A stretch of DNA of 64,000 nt. It comes from Pseudomonas alcaligenes (GTDB taxonomy: Bacteria > Pseudomonadota > Gammaproteobacteria > Pseudomonadales > Pseudomonadaceae). The stretch lies in the NCBI RefSeq assembly GCF_014490745.1, contig NZ_LZEU01000001.1, positions 2,879,501-2,943,500 of the forward strand. Direction: 5' to 3'. Within the stretch, counting starts at the first letter, position 1, and the number at the start of each line of letters is the position of its first letter. The notes beneath the pieces are model-generated. The model searched no databases. It worked only from the letters and a program-made list of their open reading frames with translations, and was not told where the DNA came from. The translations under genes were made by a program, and so were the position numbers. This document shows positions 46,311 through 55,506 of the stretch, in pieces.

Positions 46311-47495
46311 ATGAAAGAAGCCGTCATCCTCTCCACCGCCCGCACGCCGATCGGCAAGGCATTCCGCGGCGCCTTTAACAACCTCAAGTCGCCGAGTATG
46401 GCCAGTTTCGCCATCCGCGCCGCTGTCGAGCGCGCCGGCATCGAGGCCACCGAAATCGAAGATCTGGTGATGGGCACCGCAATGCCCAGCGGCACCGCCG
46501 GCTGGAACCTCGGTCGCATGGCTGCACTGGCCTCGGGCCTGCCATTGTCGGTCAGCGGCCAGACCATCGATCGCCAGTGTGCCTCCGGCCTAATGGCCAT
46601 CGCCACCGCCGCCAAGCAAATCATGGTCGACGGCATGCAGGTCACCATCGGCGCCGGCCAGGAGCAAATCAGCCTGGTGCAAAATCCGCACATGGAATGG
46701 GCGATCGCCGAAGGCGACGAGCGGGTTATACAGAACGCCAAACACGCCTACATGCCCATGTTGCACACCGCCGAGCTGGTGGCCCAACGCTACGGCATCA
46801 GCCGCGAGGAGCAGGACGCCTATTCGCTGCGATCCCAGCAACGTACGGCAGCAGCCCAAGCTGCCGGCCTCTTCGACGGCGAGATAGTCCCCGTCACCAC
46901 CAGAAAGCGAATAGTCGACAAGGCCACAGGTGCGGTCAGCTTCGAGCAAGTCACTCTACATCTGGACGAAGGCAACCGGGCGCAGACGATGCTCGAGGAT
47001 CTGACCCGGCTCAAACCTGTGGTCGAGGGCGGCTGCATCACTGCGGGTAACGCTAGCCAGCTGTCCGATGGTGCCAGCGCTTGCGTGCTGATGGATGGCC
47101 GCTTGGCCGAGCAGCGTAACCTGGAACCGCTGGGCGCCTACCGTGGCATCGCCGTTGCCGGCCTGGCCCCGGAGGAAATGGGTATCGGCCCAGTACTCGC
47201 GGTGCCCAAACTGCTTAAGCAGCATGGCCTGAAAGTCGATGACATTGGCCTGTGGGAACTCAATGAAGCCTTCGCCTGCCAGGCGATCTACTGCCGCGAC
47301 ACGCTGGGCATCGATAACGACCGCTACAACGTCAACGGCGGTGCCATCGCCATCGGCCACCCCTATGGCATGAGTGGTGCGCGCATGGTCGGCCATGCCC
47401 TGCTGGAAGGTAAGCGCCGTGGCGTGAAGTATGTGGTGGTAACCATGTGTGTCGGTGGTGGCATGGGCGCCGCCGGCCTGTTCGAGGTGTTCTGA
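46311..47495 (+). CDS. Acetyl-CoA acyltransferase (thiolase)
   Basis: Cleaves 3-ketoacyl-CoA with CoA to acetyl-CoA and a shortened acyl-CoA. The 394 residues show [15 protein letters not shown], the nucleophile Cys in [54 protein letters not shown] and the second Cys in [16 protein letters not shown]. The ATG at 46311 (MKEAVIL) begins where family similarity begins; the longer frame from 46194 overlaps the previous gene. Its stop overlaps the next start (TGATG), so the SDR is translationally coupled. Confidence 0.93.
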   Translation: MKEAVILSTARTPIGKAFRGAFNNLKSPSMASFAIRAAVERAGIEATEIEDLVMGTAMPSGTAGWNLGRMAALASGLPLSVSGQTIDRQCASGLMAIATAAKQIMVDGMQVTIGAGQEQISLVQNPHMEWAIAEGDERVIQNAKHAYMPMLHTAELVAQRYGISREEQDAYSLRSQQRTAAAQAAGLFDGEIVPVTTRKRIVDKATGAVSFEQVTLHLDEGNRAQTMLEDLTRLKPVVEGGCITAGNASQLSDGASACVLMDGRLAEQRNLEPLGAYRGIAVAGLAPEEMGIGPVLAVPKLLKQHGLKVDDIGLWELNEAFACQAIYCRDTLGIDNDRYNVNGGAIAIGHPYGMSGARMVGHALLEGKRRGVKYVVVTMCVGGGMGAAGLFEVF

Positions 47496-48277
47496 TGGAA
47501 TCCGACTTCGCTAAACAATTTTCTCTGGCCGGCCGTGTGGTGTTGATCACCGGCGCCTCCAGTGGCATTGGCGCGCACCTGGCACGAGTCGCAGCACTTG
47601 CCGGCGCTCGCGTGGTGCTGGCCGCACGCCGAGTAGAGCGACTCGAACAAGTTGCCAAGGAAATCCACTGGGAAGGTGGTCAGGCGTTCTCGGTGGCCCT
47701 CGACGTCACCGATAGGGCCAGTGTTGAGGCGGCCTTCGACGCGGCCGAGGCGCATTTCGGCGTGGTCGATGTGGTGCTCAACAATGCCGGTATCGGCAAC
47801 GGCCAGCGCCCTCTTGAAATCACTGAGGACGATTGGCGCGCCATGCTTGCCACCAACCTGGATGGCGTCTGGCGCGTCGCCCAGGTGGCGGCCCAGCGCC
47901 TGGCCAAGGCAGGGCAAGGCGGCAGTATCGTCAACATCGCCTCGATTCTCGGCCTGCGGGTCGGCACCGGCTACAGCCACTACTGCACGGCCAAGGCCGG
48001 CGTGGTGCAACTGACCAAATCCCTGGCGCTGGAGCTTGCGCGCTACCAGATCCGGGTCAACGCCATTGCCCCCGGCTACTTCAAGACGGAGATGAACGAC
48101 GCCTACTTCGACAGCGACAATGGCCAAGCCTATATCCGCGACGCCGTCCCCATGCGTCGACTGGGCCAGCTGCATGAGCTGGAGGGGCCCTTCCTGCTAC
48201 TGGCCAGCAACGCTGGAGCCTATATGTCCGGTGCCGTTTTGGCCGTAGATGGCGGGCAACTGGTCGGCAGCCTCTGA
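47495..48277 (+). CDS. Short-chain dehydrogenase/reductase
   Basis: A 260-residue classical SDR: cofactor motif TGASSGIG at residues ~20-27, DVTD, NNAGIGNG, and the Ser-Tyr-Lys set with YCTAK in GYSHYCTAKAGVVQLTKSLA, then NAIAPGYFKTEM. NAD(P)-dependent oxidation of an alcohol or 3-hydroxyacyl intermediate is expected. Last gene of the beta-oxidation operon, overlapping the thiolase stop by one base. Because the FadB-like enzyme already oxidises 3-hydroxyacyl-CoA, this SDR may act on a different hydroxyl or on the opposite stereoisomer (inferred). Confidence 0.9.
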   Translation: MESDFAKQFSLAGRVVLITGASSGIGAHLARVAALAGARVVLAARRVERLEQVAKEIHWEGGQAFSVALDVTDRASVEAAFDAAEAHFGVVDVVLNNAGIGNGQRPLEITEDDWRAMLATNLDGVWRVAQVAAQRLAKAGQGGSIVNIASILGLRVGTGYSHYCTAKAGVVQLTKSLALELARYQIRVNAIAPGYFKTEMNDAYFDSDNGQAYIRDAVPMRRLGQLHELEGPFLLLASNAGAYMSGAVLAVDGGQLVGSL

Positions 48278-48702
48278 GAGGCCACAGGTTCATGGGCCGG
48301 ATAGCACCGGCCCATGCTTCCCCCTCATCCACGATAGCTCTCGAGCCCCTTGGCATGCGAGCCCACTCATTGCAGCCCCCGAGTAATGGGCCAGTGGATG
48401 TCTACAGCAGCTCGAATATGGGTGCCCCTGCCTCACCTGCGCCCTCCCCGCTGTAGCACACAACCGAAGCGAAGCTGCCGGGCAAGCGGGCCAGTCATCG
48501 AACCTCCCCTCCCGGCAACCTCAGGCATAGCTACCTCGAAATATTAAAATAACGATTGTTGCGCCAAATAAATGAGGCTGCTAGGCTCCATCCATCTCAG
48601 TGATATCTCCTGAGAAAGAGCACCCTTGCCAGGTTTTCTGCGCAAGGCGCACATGGGAAACGGGAGACCGTTTCACCAAGCTGCTTGATTGGAGACCATG
48701 CG
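48278..48702. promoter_or_regulatory. Intergenic region with a TetR-type element
   Basis: About 425 bp without genes. The sequence TAAAATAACGATTGTTGCG (element AACGATTGTT at 48551-48560) matches the region at 55035-55050 over most of 20 bp. It lies about 145 bp ahead of the Rid-family gene and probably belongs to its promoter. Confidence 0.5.
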
Positions 48703-49119
48703 GTGACTACCCAGAAGCTGAAACGGCAATCCATCAACCCGCCGCCGACCCAGTCGATCTACGACCATTTTCACTTTTCGCAGGCGACCCGCGTCGGCGA
48801 CATGATCTGGGTTTCAGGCCAGGTTGGGATCGATGCCAGCATGAGCCCCGGCAAGGACATCGAGGAGCAGTCGCACCTCGCCTTCCAGGCCTTGAAGCAT
48901 GTGATTGAGGAAGCGGGAGCGAGCCTCAGCGACGTCGTCGAGCTGATGACCTTCCACACCGAACTCCAAGGCGACATGCCGACCTTCGCCAAGGTCAAAG
49001 ACCAGTACTTCCCCGATCGCTACCCCTCATGGACGGCAATCGGCATTGCTCAACTGGCACTCCCCGAATTACGCGTGGAGATCCGCGCAGTCGCGGTCGC
49101 AGGCTGTGGCGACAACTGA
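48703..49119 (+). CDS. Rid (YjgF/YER057c) family protein
   Basis: A 138-residue member of the Rid superfamily, whose archetype RidA hydrolyses reactive enamines and imines. The fold markers IWVSGQVGID, EEQSHLAFQALKHVIEEAG, DVVELMTFHTEL and VEIRAVAVAG are present. The active-site Arg of RidA (in the PARSCVEV segment) is replaced: the aligned stretch is PSWTAIGI. Imine-deaminating activity is therefore doubtful, as in other arginine-less Rid subfamilies. The GTG at 48703 (MTTQKLKRQ) has GGAG upstream; a TTG at 48685 is an alternative. Followed 250 bp later by TetR-3. Confidence 0.82.
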   Translation: MTTQKLKRQSINPPPTQSIYDHFHFSQATRVGDMIWVSGQVGIDASMSPGKDIEEQSHLAFQALKHVIEEAGASLSDVVELMTFHTELQGDMPTFAKVKDQYFPDRYPSWTAIGIAQLALPELRVEIRAVAVAGCGDN

Positions 49120-49370
49120 CTTTGCGTGGCGTCCTGAGCCGATCCGCACATGCGACAACCGAGACTGAAGCGATGAACCTCACCAAAATCGCCGCCTAAA
49201 ACCGGACACAGCAGCACACACGGCACCAACTCTCGCCACCCAGGCGAATTACTAACGGGAGTTTACGACGGATGCGCTCCTTGGCTTTTTTCCCTATGCT
49301 GGGTCGCGCCCCGACATGCTGCGACAACCGCCACTCCGATTGATTGACCCAACGAAACCATATATTGCCC

Positions 49371-50072
49371 ATGCCGAAATCACGCCCCCTCCCCCCCTCC
49401 AGCCCTCAGAGTCACGGTAGTGAGAGCGAATCCGTCACCCGTCGTGGCCGCCCCGTAGGCGATCACGACGCCAAACGGGCCGAGCTGCTGGCAGCGGCGA
49501 TCGCGGTGATCGCCCGGGAAGGCTATTCCGGGGCCTCGATGCGCAAGGTGGCGCAGCACGCCGGATGCACGACCGGAGCCGTGACTTACTATTTTGCCAA
49601 CAAGGAAGAAATGGTCAGTGCCGTGGCCCAGAACCTGTTCGACAAGGTCGAAGCACTCCTGGAAATCAATCGCGATCAACTCGACATCAAATCGCTAATC
49701 CACCAGTGGCACCAATGGATCAGCCTCGTCGACCCGGACAGTTGGCTCTCCTGGCTGCAACTGCTCGCCCATGCTCGTCACGAGCCGGCCTTCGCCAGCG
49801 TCATCAAGGAGCGTTATACGCGCTTCCGCCAGGTCTCCATTTCGCTACTGGAGGAAGGCCAACGCCAGGGCAAGATCCGCGATGACATCCCCGCCGACTT
49901 GTTGACTGATCACGTCAGCGCCTTCAGTGACGGCTGGCTCATGATGCTGCCTATCGACCCCGAGCGTTTCAGCGCGGAGCGCGGGCAGGCCCTGCTCGAC
50001 GCATTCATCATCATGATTTCTCCGCCCAAGACCAGCACCCGCTCATCCCGCGCCAAAGCCACCACTTGCTAA
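49371..50072 (+). CDS. TetR/AcrR-family regulator (TetR-3)
   Basis: A 233-residue regulator. After a polar, serine/proline-rich N-terminus comes the TetR DNA-binding domain (RAELLAAAIAVIAREGYSGA, MRKVAQHAGCTTGAVTYYF, NKEEMVSAVAQNL) and a helical ligand domain (SWLSWLQLLAHARHEPAF). Not closely related to TetR-1 or TetR-2. The ATG at 49371 lacks a good ribosome site; an upstream TTG at 49344 is possible. Candidate binding sites are the ATAACGnTnGTTGCG elements at 48549 and 55037, one upstream of its own region and one ahead of the monooxygenase gene at 55507. Confidence 0.85.
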   Translation: MPKSRPLPPSSPQSHGSESESVTRRGRPVGDHDAKRAELLAAAIAVIAREGYSGASMRKVAQHAGCTTGAVTYYFANKEEMVSAVAQNLFDKVEALLEINRDQLDIKSLIHQWHQWISLVDPDSWLSWLQLLAHARHEPAFASVIKERYTRFRQVSISLLEEGQRQGKIRDDIPADLLTDHVSAFSDGWLMMLPIDPERFSAERGQALLDAFIIMISPPKTSTRSSRAKATTC

Positions 50073-50640
50073 GCCTCCCCTGAGGGTACGTTGCGCCGGT
50101 CTGTATCCGCCGCAACGAGCCCTCTGTCCTCCACGCCCTGACTCCAAGCGGCGGATCATCAGTCACTTCACCTCAATCTGCTCAGCTCAAACCTCGAGCT
50201 CACAGCCGGACATGTCACGCCTGCAATAAGCGCGCGCCAATCTGCTTTGCATGAAATCGAAACTCCTGTATTTTACACAACAGTCGATATAATAAAAATC
50301 ACAGCGATGTGACGGGGCAACTATGGGCTTGTGGATCAAGGTACTGCCGCAACCCGAGCAGTCATTTCGGGGAAGCTGCCGAGATCAAGGTCGCCCCCCT
50401 TTCATCCGGCCTCTCAACCAGCCACATCAACCGGTCTTGGTTCCGCCTTCTGCCGCGTTGCGGGCTCAGGCTCGTTAACAGCCTCACCAGCCAATGCGGA
50501 TTGCTCAACCTGAGGTTGGCACAGCGCCTCATGGCAATGAACAGTCGACCTGACCTGGTCGCAGCGGGTGACAGAGAAGCAGGAGTGAGTATGTAACGCG
50601 ACAGCTCCCATCAGCCCCCGAGCTGAGCGCAGCAACGCCC
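50073..50640. other. Intergenic, no intact gene
   Basis: About 570 bp with no supported gene. An AT-rich stretch near 50270-50305 could be a promoter. Short frames near 50323 and 50531 lack ribosome sites and may be decayed coding sequence belonging to the remnant that follows. Confidence 0.35.
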
Positions 50641-50877
50641 TATCTACTAACGCACCGGCAGACCTCTGCCGATCGCGACGGTGAGCTGAATGCCGGGATT
50701 GCCCGATTTACCCAGAAGCAGATCGGTCTCTCTCGCTCAATCCAGCAAAACACCGAGCGCTTACAGCAGGACACCCAGACCACCACTCAAGGCGCCGACG
50801 CAACGGCGCGATTGGGCGAACAGCTGGTCAACACCGGGAGCCACCTGCGCAGCGCCACCGCCCAGTTCCGCATCTGA
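50641..50877 (+). pseudogene. C-terminal remnant of a methyl-accepting chemotaxis protein
   Basis: The frame ending in TGA at 50875-50877 encodes about 65 residues resembling the end of a chemoreceptor: a glutamine-rich helical stretch (TQKQIGLSRSIQQNTERLQQ), then DATARLGEQLVNTGSHLRSA and TAQFRI, the usual last helix. It has no start codon after the stop at 50566-50568, so only the tail of a gene is left. An intact chemoreceptor lies nearby at 52612. Assignment is from composition and C-terminal pattern only. Confidence 0.4.
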
Positions 50878-50905
50878 CCCTTCCCAACCACAAGAGCAGT
50901 AGAGC

Positions 50906-52066
50906 ATGCAAAGCATCAGAGCACTCGGTCTCGCAGGTCTCATCGCGAGCACTCCGGCCATGGCCCTGGAACAAGGTGAATATCGACTCAATGGCTTCGG
51001 CACCGTCGGACTCACCCACCTGGGAGGCGAAGACCAAGGACGGAGCTTCGGCATCAGCGGGCAAACCACTGACGCCTGGCGCGGCGATCAGCTGTCCAAA
51101 CTGGGTGGCCAGCTCCAGTATGGGCTCACCGACACACTGAGCCTGACCGTGCAAACCACCCTAAAACCGGAGCAGGATACCTGGAAGGGCAATCTGGAAT
51201 GGGCCTACCTCTCCTGGGGCGCAACCGAAAGCCTGACGCTACGCGCAGGACGCCTGCGCTCGCCGATCTACATGTACTCGGAAACCCTCGATGTCGGCTT
51301 CACCCAGCCCTGGCTGCGCCTGCCGGACGAGGTCTACAGCCAGGTTCAACTGAGCAATTACGAGGGCGGTGACATCCTCTACAGCCTGCCAACACCTATC
51401 GGTGTCCTGGCTTTCCAGGCAGCAGGCGGGCAGGCGGTCAACCGCAATCTGTTCGCCCTGGATGAGCTGCATGACATCGACTACAAGAAGATCTTCGCCG
51501 CCAACGCCAGCCTGACAACCGACAATTTCGGCATGCTGCGCGTGGGTTACGCCGAGGCTGACATCGATACGAACCTTACCGCCTCGGTCATCGACCCAGT
51601 CGGCACGCCAACGAGTATCGACTTCCTCAACCTTCATCGACAGAAGGGCAAGTTCACCTCCATCGGTTATCAGTACGACAACGGCACCTGGGTATCCTCC
51701 GATGAGTGGACCCGCAACAACACCGAAGGCGACCAGCAAGGTAATGTCGATGCGTTCTATCTCATGGGCGGCCGCCGCTTTGGCGATGTACTGATCCACC
51801 TCACCTACGCCCAGCTCGACGAAGACAACGGCCGCCAGAGCTCCTGGACCTATGGAGTGAACTACAACCTGGCGCCGAACATCGTCCTCAAGAGCGAATA
51901 CAAGCGGGTCGACACGCGTGGCAATGGCTATCGCGGTACGTTCGTGGAAAGCGCCCAGGAAACTTTCGATCACGCGGCCTTCGCAGCCAGCAACGGTGCG
52001 ATGGGAGCTCCCTCGCGCAACTACGACGGCGACATCGTCAGCGTCGGCGTCAACTTCGTATTCTGA
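50906..52066 (+). CDS. Outer-membrane porin-like protein
   Basis: A 386-residue beta-barrel: signal peptide MQSIRALGLAGLIASTPAMA, then alternating strands typical of gammaproteobacterial porin-like proteins (YRLNGFGTVGLTHLGG; LEWAYLSWGATESLTLRAGR; SWTYGVNYNLAPNIVLKSEY) and a C-terminal phenylalanine (GDIVSVGVNFVF). It begins 28 bp after the chemoreceptor remnant and is followed 11 bp later by a small periplasmic protein. The same porin plus small PstS-like protein plus chemoreceptor grouping is common in marine and soil gammaproteobacteria. Solute unknown. Confidence 0.8.
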   Translation: MQSIRALGLAGLIASTPAMALEQGEYRLNGFGTVGLTHLGGEDQGRSFGISGQTTDAWRGDQLSKLGGQLQYGLTDTLSLTVQTTLKPEQDTWKGNLEWAYLSWGATESLTLRAGRLRSPIYMYSETLDVGFTQPWLRLPDEVYSQVQLSNYEGGDILYSLPTPIGVLAFQAAGGQAVNRNLFALDELHDIDYKKIFAANASLTTDNFGMLRVGYAEADIDTNLTASVIDPVGTPTSIDFLNLHRQKGKFTSIGYQYDNGTWVSSDEWTRNNTEGDQQGNVDAFYLMGGRRFGDVLIHLTYAQLDEDNGRQSSWTYGVNYNLAPNIVLKSEYKRVDTRGNGYRGTFVESAQETFDHAAFAASNGAMGAPSRNYDGDIVSVGVNFVF

Positions 52067-52077
52067 GGAGTCCCCAC

Positions 52078-52482
52078 ATGAAACTGCTCATCACCGCCAT
52101 GATCACCACCGCCCTGGCAACGACCGCTCCCCTCGCCCACTCCGAGGTGGCCGTGATCATGGCTGCCAACGCCAGTGTCAGCCCATCCCAGTCTGAAGTG
52201 GCCAACATATTCCTGGGCAAGGACAACAGCCTCAAGAGCATCGATCAGAAAGGCTGGAACCCTACCAAGGAGAAGTTCTACAGAACGCTCACCAACAAGA
52301 GCGAGTCGCAACTCAAATCGTACTGGTCCGGATTGGTATTCACGGGCAAGGGCCAGCCACCGCAAAGCGTTGACGATGACGCCTCGGTGGTGGCGATGGT
52401 GGGTAGCGAGGCGAATCGTATTGGCTATGTCGATAAGGCCGCCGTCAACGACAAGGTGAAAGTACTCTTCACCCTGCCCTAA
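52078..52482 (+). CDS. Small PstS-like periplasmic protein
   Basis: A 134-residue protein with a signal peptide (MKLLITAMITTALATTAPLA) and a mature part resembling one lobe of phosphate-type substrate-binding proteins (VAVIMAANASVSPSQSEVAN, IFLGKDNSLKSIDQKG, then SYWSGLVFTGKGQPPQSV and GSEANRIGYVDKAAV). Full PstS proteins are over twice as long, so it cannot form the normal two-lobed site. Probably co-transcribed with the porin gene 11 bp upstream; the operon ends at the hairpin at 52496. Function unknown. Confidence 0.75.
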   Translation: MKLLITAMITTALATTAPLAHSEVAVIMAANASVSPSQSEVANIFLGKDNSLKSIDQKGWNPTKEKFYRTLTNKSESQLKSYWSGLVFTGKGQPPQSVDDDASVVAMVGSEANRIGYVDKAAVNDKVKVLFTLP

Positions 52483-52495
52483 CAGCCCGACATAG

Positions 52496-52527
52496 ATGCA
52501 TCCATTGGCGTCCCCCAATGGATGCAT
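52496..52527. terminator. Hairpin between convergent genes
   Basis: A perfect 13-bp inverted repeat (ATGCATCCATTGG/CCAATGGATGCAT, 6-nt loop) lies between the stops of the PstS-like gene and the oppositely oriented chemoreceptor gene. There is no T-run, so it may act as a 3'-end stabiliser or a weak bidirectional terminator. Confidence 0.55.
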
Positions 52528-52611
52528 TGCCTGGGGAGGAAAATTCCTTGCGAAGCATCGCCCACTTTCGCCCATCGTGTGCGAGCGCGGTGAAAGCAGT
52601 GCAGGCAGGTA

Positions 52612-54570
52612 TCAGGCGGTACGGAACTGGGCGACCAGATCCTGCAATGCACCACCCAGGCGTGCCAGCTCGACGCTGGAGTCTGCGGTCTGCTGGCTGG
52701 CGCTGGCGCTCTGTTCGCCGATATCACGCACCCGGATCACGCTTTCGCTAATACTCTCCGCCACCACGCTCTGCTGTTCAGCGGCAGCGGCGATCTGCTG
52801 ATTCATCTGCTCGATGGTACTCACCGCCTGAGTGATGCGGGCCAGGGCGTCGCCCGCCAGGGCTGCCAGACCGACCGTGCGCTGGGTCAGGCTACGGCTG
52901 CTGTCCATCTGCGCCACCGCGCCCCTGGCCATGCGCTGCAAGCTGGCGATCAGGCCCTCGATTTCCTCGGTCGAGTCGTGGGTGCGCCGCGCCAGCGCCC
53001 GCACCTCGTCGGCCACCACGGCGAAACCGCGCCCCTGGTCGCCCGCGCGGGCGGCCTCGATGGCGGCATTCAGCGCCAGCAGATTGGTTTGCTCGGCAAC
53101 GCTGCGGATCACTTCCAGCACGCTGGTGATGCGTTCGCTCTCATGGCTCAGCGCGGCGATCGCCTCGGCCGATTGCTCGACCTCCGCGGCCAGCTCGTCG
53201 ATCTGGCTCACCGTCTGCTGCACGACCTGATTACCCTGCTGTGCCTCGTGATCGGCCTCTCTCGCAGCTTGCGAAGCCAGCTCAGCATTCTGCGCCACCT
53301 CTTGCACGGTGGCAGTCATCTGGTGCATCGCGGTGGCGGCCTGCTCGGTTTCCAGCTTCTGGATCTGTACCCCGGCACTGGTCTGCGCGGTGACCGCCGA
53401 AAGTTGCTCGGCCGCCGCAGCGATCTGTCCTACGCCGCCGCCGATGCGCCCCACCAGGGTTCGCAGGTTGCCGGTCATTTCCTGCATCGCCGCCATCAAT
53501 TGGCCCAGCTCGTCACGTCGCTGCAGCGGCAGATCCTGGCTCAGGTCTCCCTCGGCAATACGCTGGGCAATAACGACGCTCTGGCGCAGGGGGCCGACTA
53601 TCGAACGGGAGATCAGCACGGTGGCGAGCAGGCCGAAGATCACTGCGGCGGAGCCCATTGCGCCGAGCTGTATCAGGGCCCAGTCGCTGGCATCCGTCAT
53701 GCGTTGCAGCTCCCTGAGTTGCGCTGACTCGGCCAGCTGCAGCACCGAATGCGCCCGCTCGATCATCACCTTCTCGCTGGCATGGCTCTGCTCACGGATC
53801 TGCCGATAGAAACCGAAGGATTCCTGGTATCGGGTCAAGGCCTGCAATGCCGTGGCGATCACGGCCTGCTGCTCATCGCTCAAACCGATCACCATGCTGT
53901 CGGCAACACTGCGCAGATCATCGCAGAGCAGGGACCACCGTTTCAGAGCCTCGGCCGAATCGTCGATGATGAACAGATTCTCCTCGCTGCGCAGATCGAA
54001 CAAGGACTTGCTGAGGCTCGAGGCGGTCTCCGCTAGAGCAAGAGGGTCGTTGCCGACAAGACGCTCACTCTGCTGGAGCTGCTGGCGCACGCTGTCGTAC
54101 ATTTCCAGCTCGACCGTCTCGAACTGATCGCGAGCCTCGGCGGCAGCCTTACTCATGTCCTGTCGCGCAGCCCGCGCCTTGCCCTCCGACTCGACGTAAC
54201 TGCCGAATTGTTTCAGGTATTCGCTCACCGCCTCCTGCATTTCCTGCACGTGCTGCTTCCCGGAGGGCGTGGCGTCCTGCGCCAGACGCGCTAGCAGCTC
54301 CTGCACCCGGAGCAGACTGGCACGCACTTGCCTGGCGCTGCCGGCACTCTGCTCGACAGCGAAACTGCGCTCCAGTTGCCGTGCCTGCAGAATCTCCTTA
54401 TTCACCGCCGCCAACTGATCGACCTGGCGATGCCCCTGCAACACTGCCTGAACCGCCAGGAAGCCGCTGACGGTTACCGCAACGGTGAGCAATAACACCA
54501 GACCGAAACCACAAAACAGCTTCTTGCCTACGGAGAGGTCTACGAACATGCGGGTGGCGGCCTGCGCCAT
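52612..54570 (-). CDS. Methyl-accepting chemotaxis protein with HBM-like sensor domain
   Basis: Membrane chemoreceptor of 652 residues. N-terminal helix ([20 protein letters not shown]), a periplasmic sensor of about 250 helical residues (pattern of the helical bimodular domain: [35 protein letters not shown]), a second helix ([17 protein letters not shown]), HAMP ([20 protein letters not shown]) and the signalling tip [20 protein letters not shown]. The ATG at 54570 has [14 protein letters not shown] a few codons later is possible. HBM receptors sense organic acids such as TCA intermediates in the known case McpS. Convergent with the porin operon; possibly guides cells to the island substrate or its products. 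Confidence 0.9.
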   Translation of the reverse strand: MAQAATRMFVDLSVGKKLFCGFGLVLLLTVAVTVSGFLAVQAVLQGHRQVDQLAAVNKEILQARQLERSFAVEQSAGSARQVRASLLRVQELLARLAQDATPSGKQHVQEMQEAVSEYLKQFGSYVESEGKARAARQDMSKAAAEARDQFETVELEMYDSVRQQLQQSERLVGNDPLALAETASSLSKSLFDLRSEENLFIIDDSAEALKRWSLLCDDLRSVADSMVIGLSDEQQAVIATALQALTRYQESFGFYRQIREQSHASEKVMIERAHSVLQLAESAQLRELQRMTDASDWALIQLGAMGSAAVIFGLLATVLISRSIVGPLRQSVVIAQRIAEGDLSQDLPLQRRDELGQLMAAMQEMTGNLRTLVGRIGGGVGQIAAAAEQLSAVTAQTSAGVQIQKLETEQAATAMHQMTATVQEVAQNAELASQAAREADHEAQQGNQVVQQTVSQIDELAAEVEQSAEAIAALSHESERITSVLEVIRSVAEQTNLLALNAAIEAARAGDQGRGFAVVADEVRALARRTHDSTEEIEGLIASLQRMARGAVAQMDSSRSLTQRTVGLAALAGDALARITQAVSTIEQMNQQIAAAAEQQSVVAESISESVIRVRDIGEQSASASQQTADSSVELARLGGALQDLVAQFRTA

Positions 54571-55506
54571 GCGGACAACTCCATTCTTGTTATTTGGATA
54601 TGCCGAACCCTGCCGCCTCACGGGCGGCAGCTGATCGACCGCGCTACTGGCGCTCGGATGCTAGGGTCAAGCGGCTCAGCGATGCTTGGCCTTTCACGAC
54701 AATATTTTGATATTCGGTGACAGCCGTGGCGCCCAGTACGCTGTACGCCAGGATGCACTCCCATCCAGAACGTCAGCGCCTACCGCTGCCGACTGAACAG
54801 CTGGGCGGCTCGACTGCATGGCATTGCCCCCCTACCTCCCTGGAGTGTTACCAGCGGGCATTCGGCTGGCTCACTGCATCCAGGCAGCGCTAAGGCGAAC
54901 CATGCAACACGCTATGGGGCATCGCCTTTCTTCACCGCCAGGCAGGGTCGCCCGCCAAAGCACAGCAGACTGACTTCCGATGTGACGCCCTCTCCGCCCC
55001 GGAGCAGAGTCGCAAATTTACAAAACGATCATTTTAATAACGGTCGTTGCGTTAATTTATAAATCAGATTACAGTCCTGCGAAACAACAAAAGCTTCAGG
55101 AGCTCGCCTCATGAATGACGCAGTGACATCTCGCGCCCAAGCACGGCGATGCCCTCCGCATGAGCCTTCCCTGGGGCTCGCCCTGCTCTCGGTTCTACCT
55201 ATCGGATACGCCGCCCATCAATGCTCTACACGCCGCAGCAAGAGGAAATCTCCTGCTGACCAGCCGCGTAATTTCCGCATTGCTTTCCTGCCGTCCCGAC
55301 TCGGGACTCGCGGTGCCGGGCAGCGGATGAATGCGACAGTCCGTTGGCACAAGCGAACCGGATCCAGCGGAGTTTTCCGCCGCTACTTGCCCCTGCCAGG
55401 TACTACCCATGTGGCTTATCAGACGTCGTCACAAACCGGACTTCTCGCTCACTGAGCCGCCCCAACAATCGACTGCCCTACTTACTCCGTAAGCTTGGAG
55501 ACCCCT
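54571..55506. promoter_or_regulatory. Long leader/control region before the second monooxygenase operon
   Basis: About 935 bp. It holds two TetR-type elements, AACGATCATT at 55024-55033 and AACGGTCGTT at 55039-55048. An ATG at 55111 with AGGAG upstream opens a 114-codon frame, but its product (basic, no family, no typical composition) is unconvincing and is left out as a gene. Nothing else was found. Confidence 0.45.

Noticed and set aside
48703..49119. RidA as the imine-clearing enzyme of the pathway
   Set aside because: The catalytic arginine is missing, so this role was not assigned.
55111..55455. 114-codon frame with AGGAG before its ATG
   Set aside because: Basic, low-complexity product without any family feature; more likely leader sequence of the monooxygenase operon.
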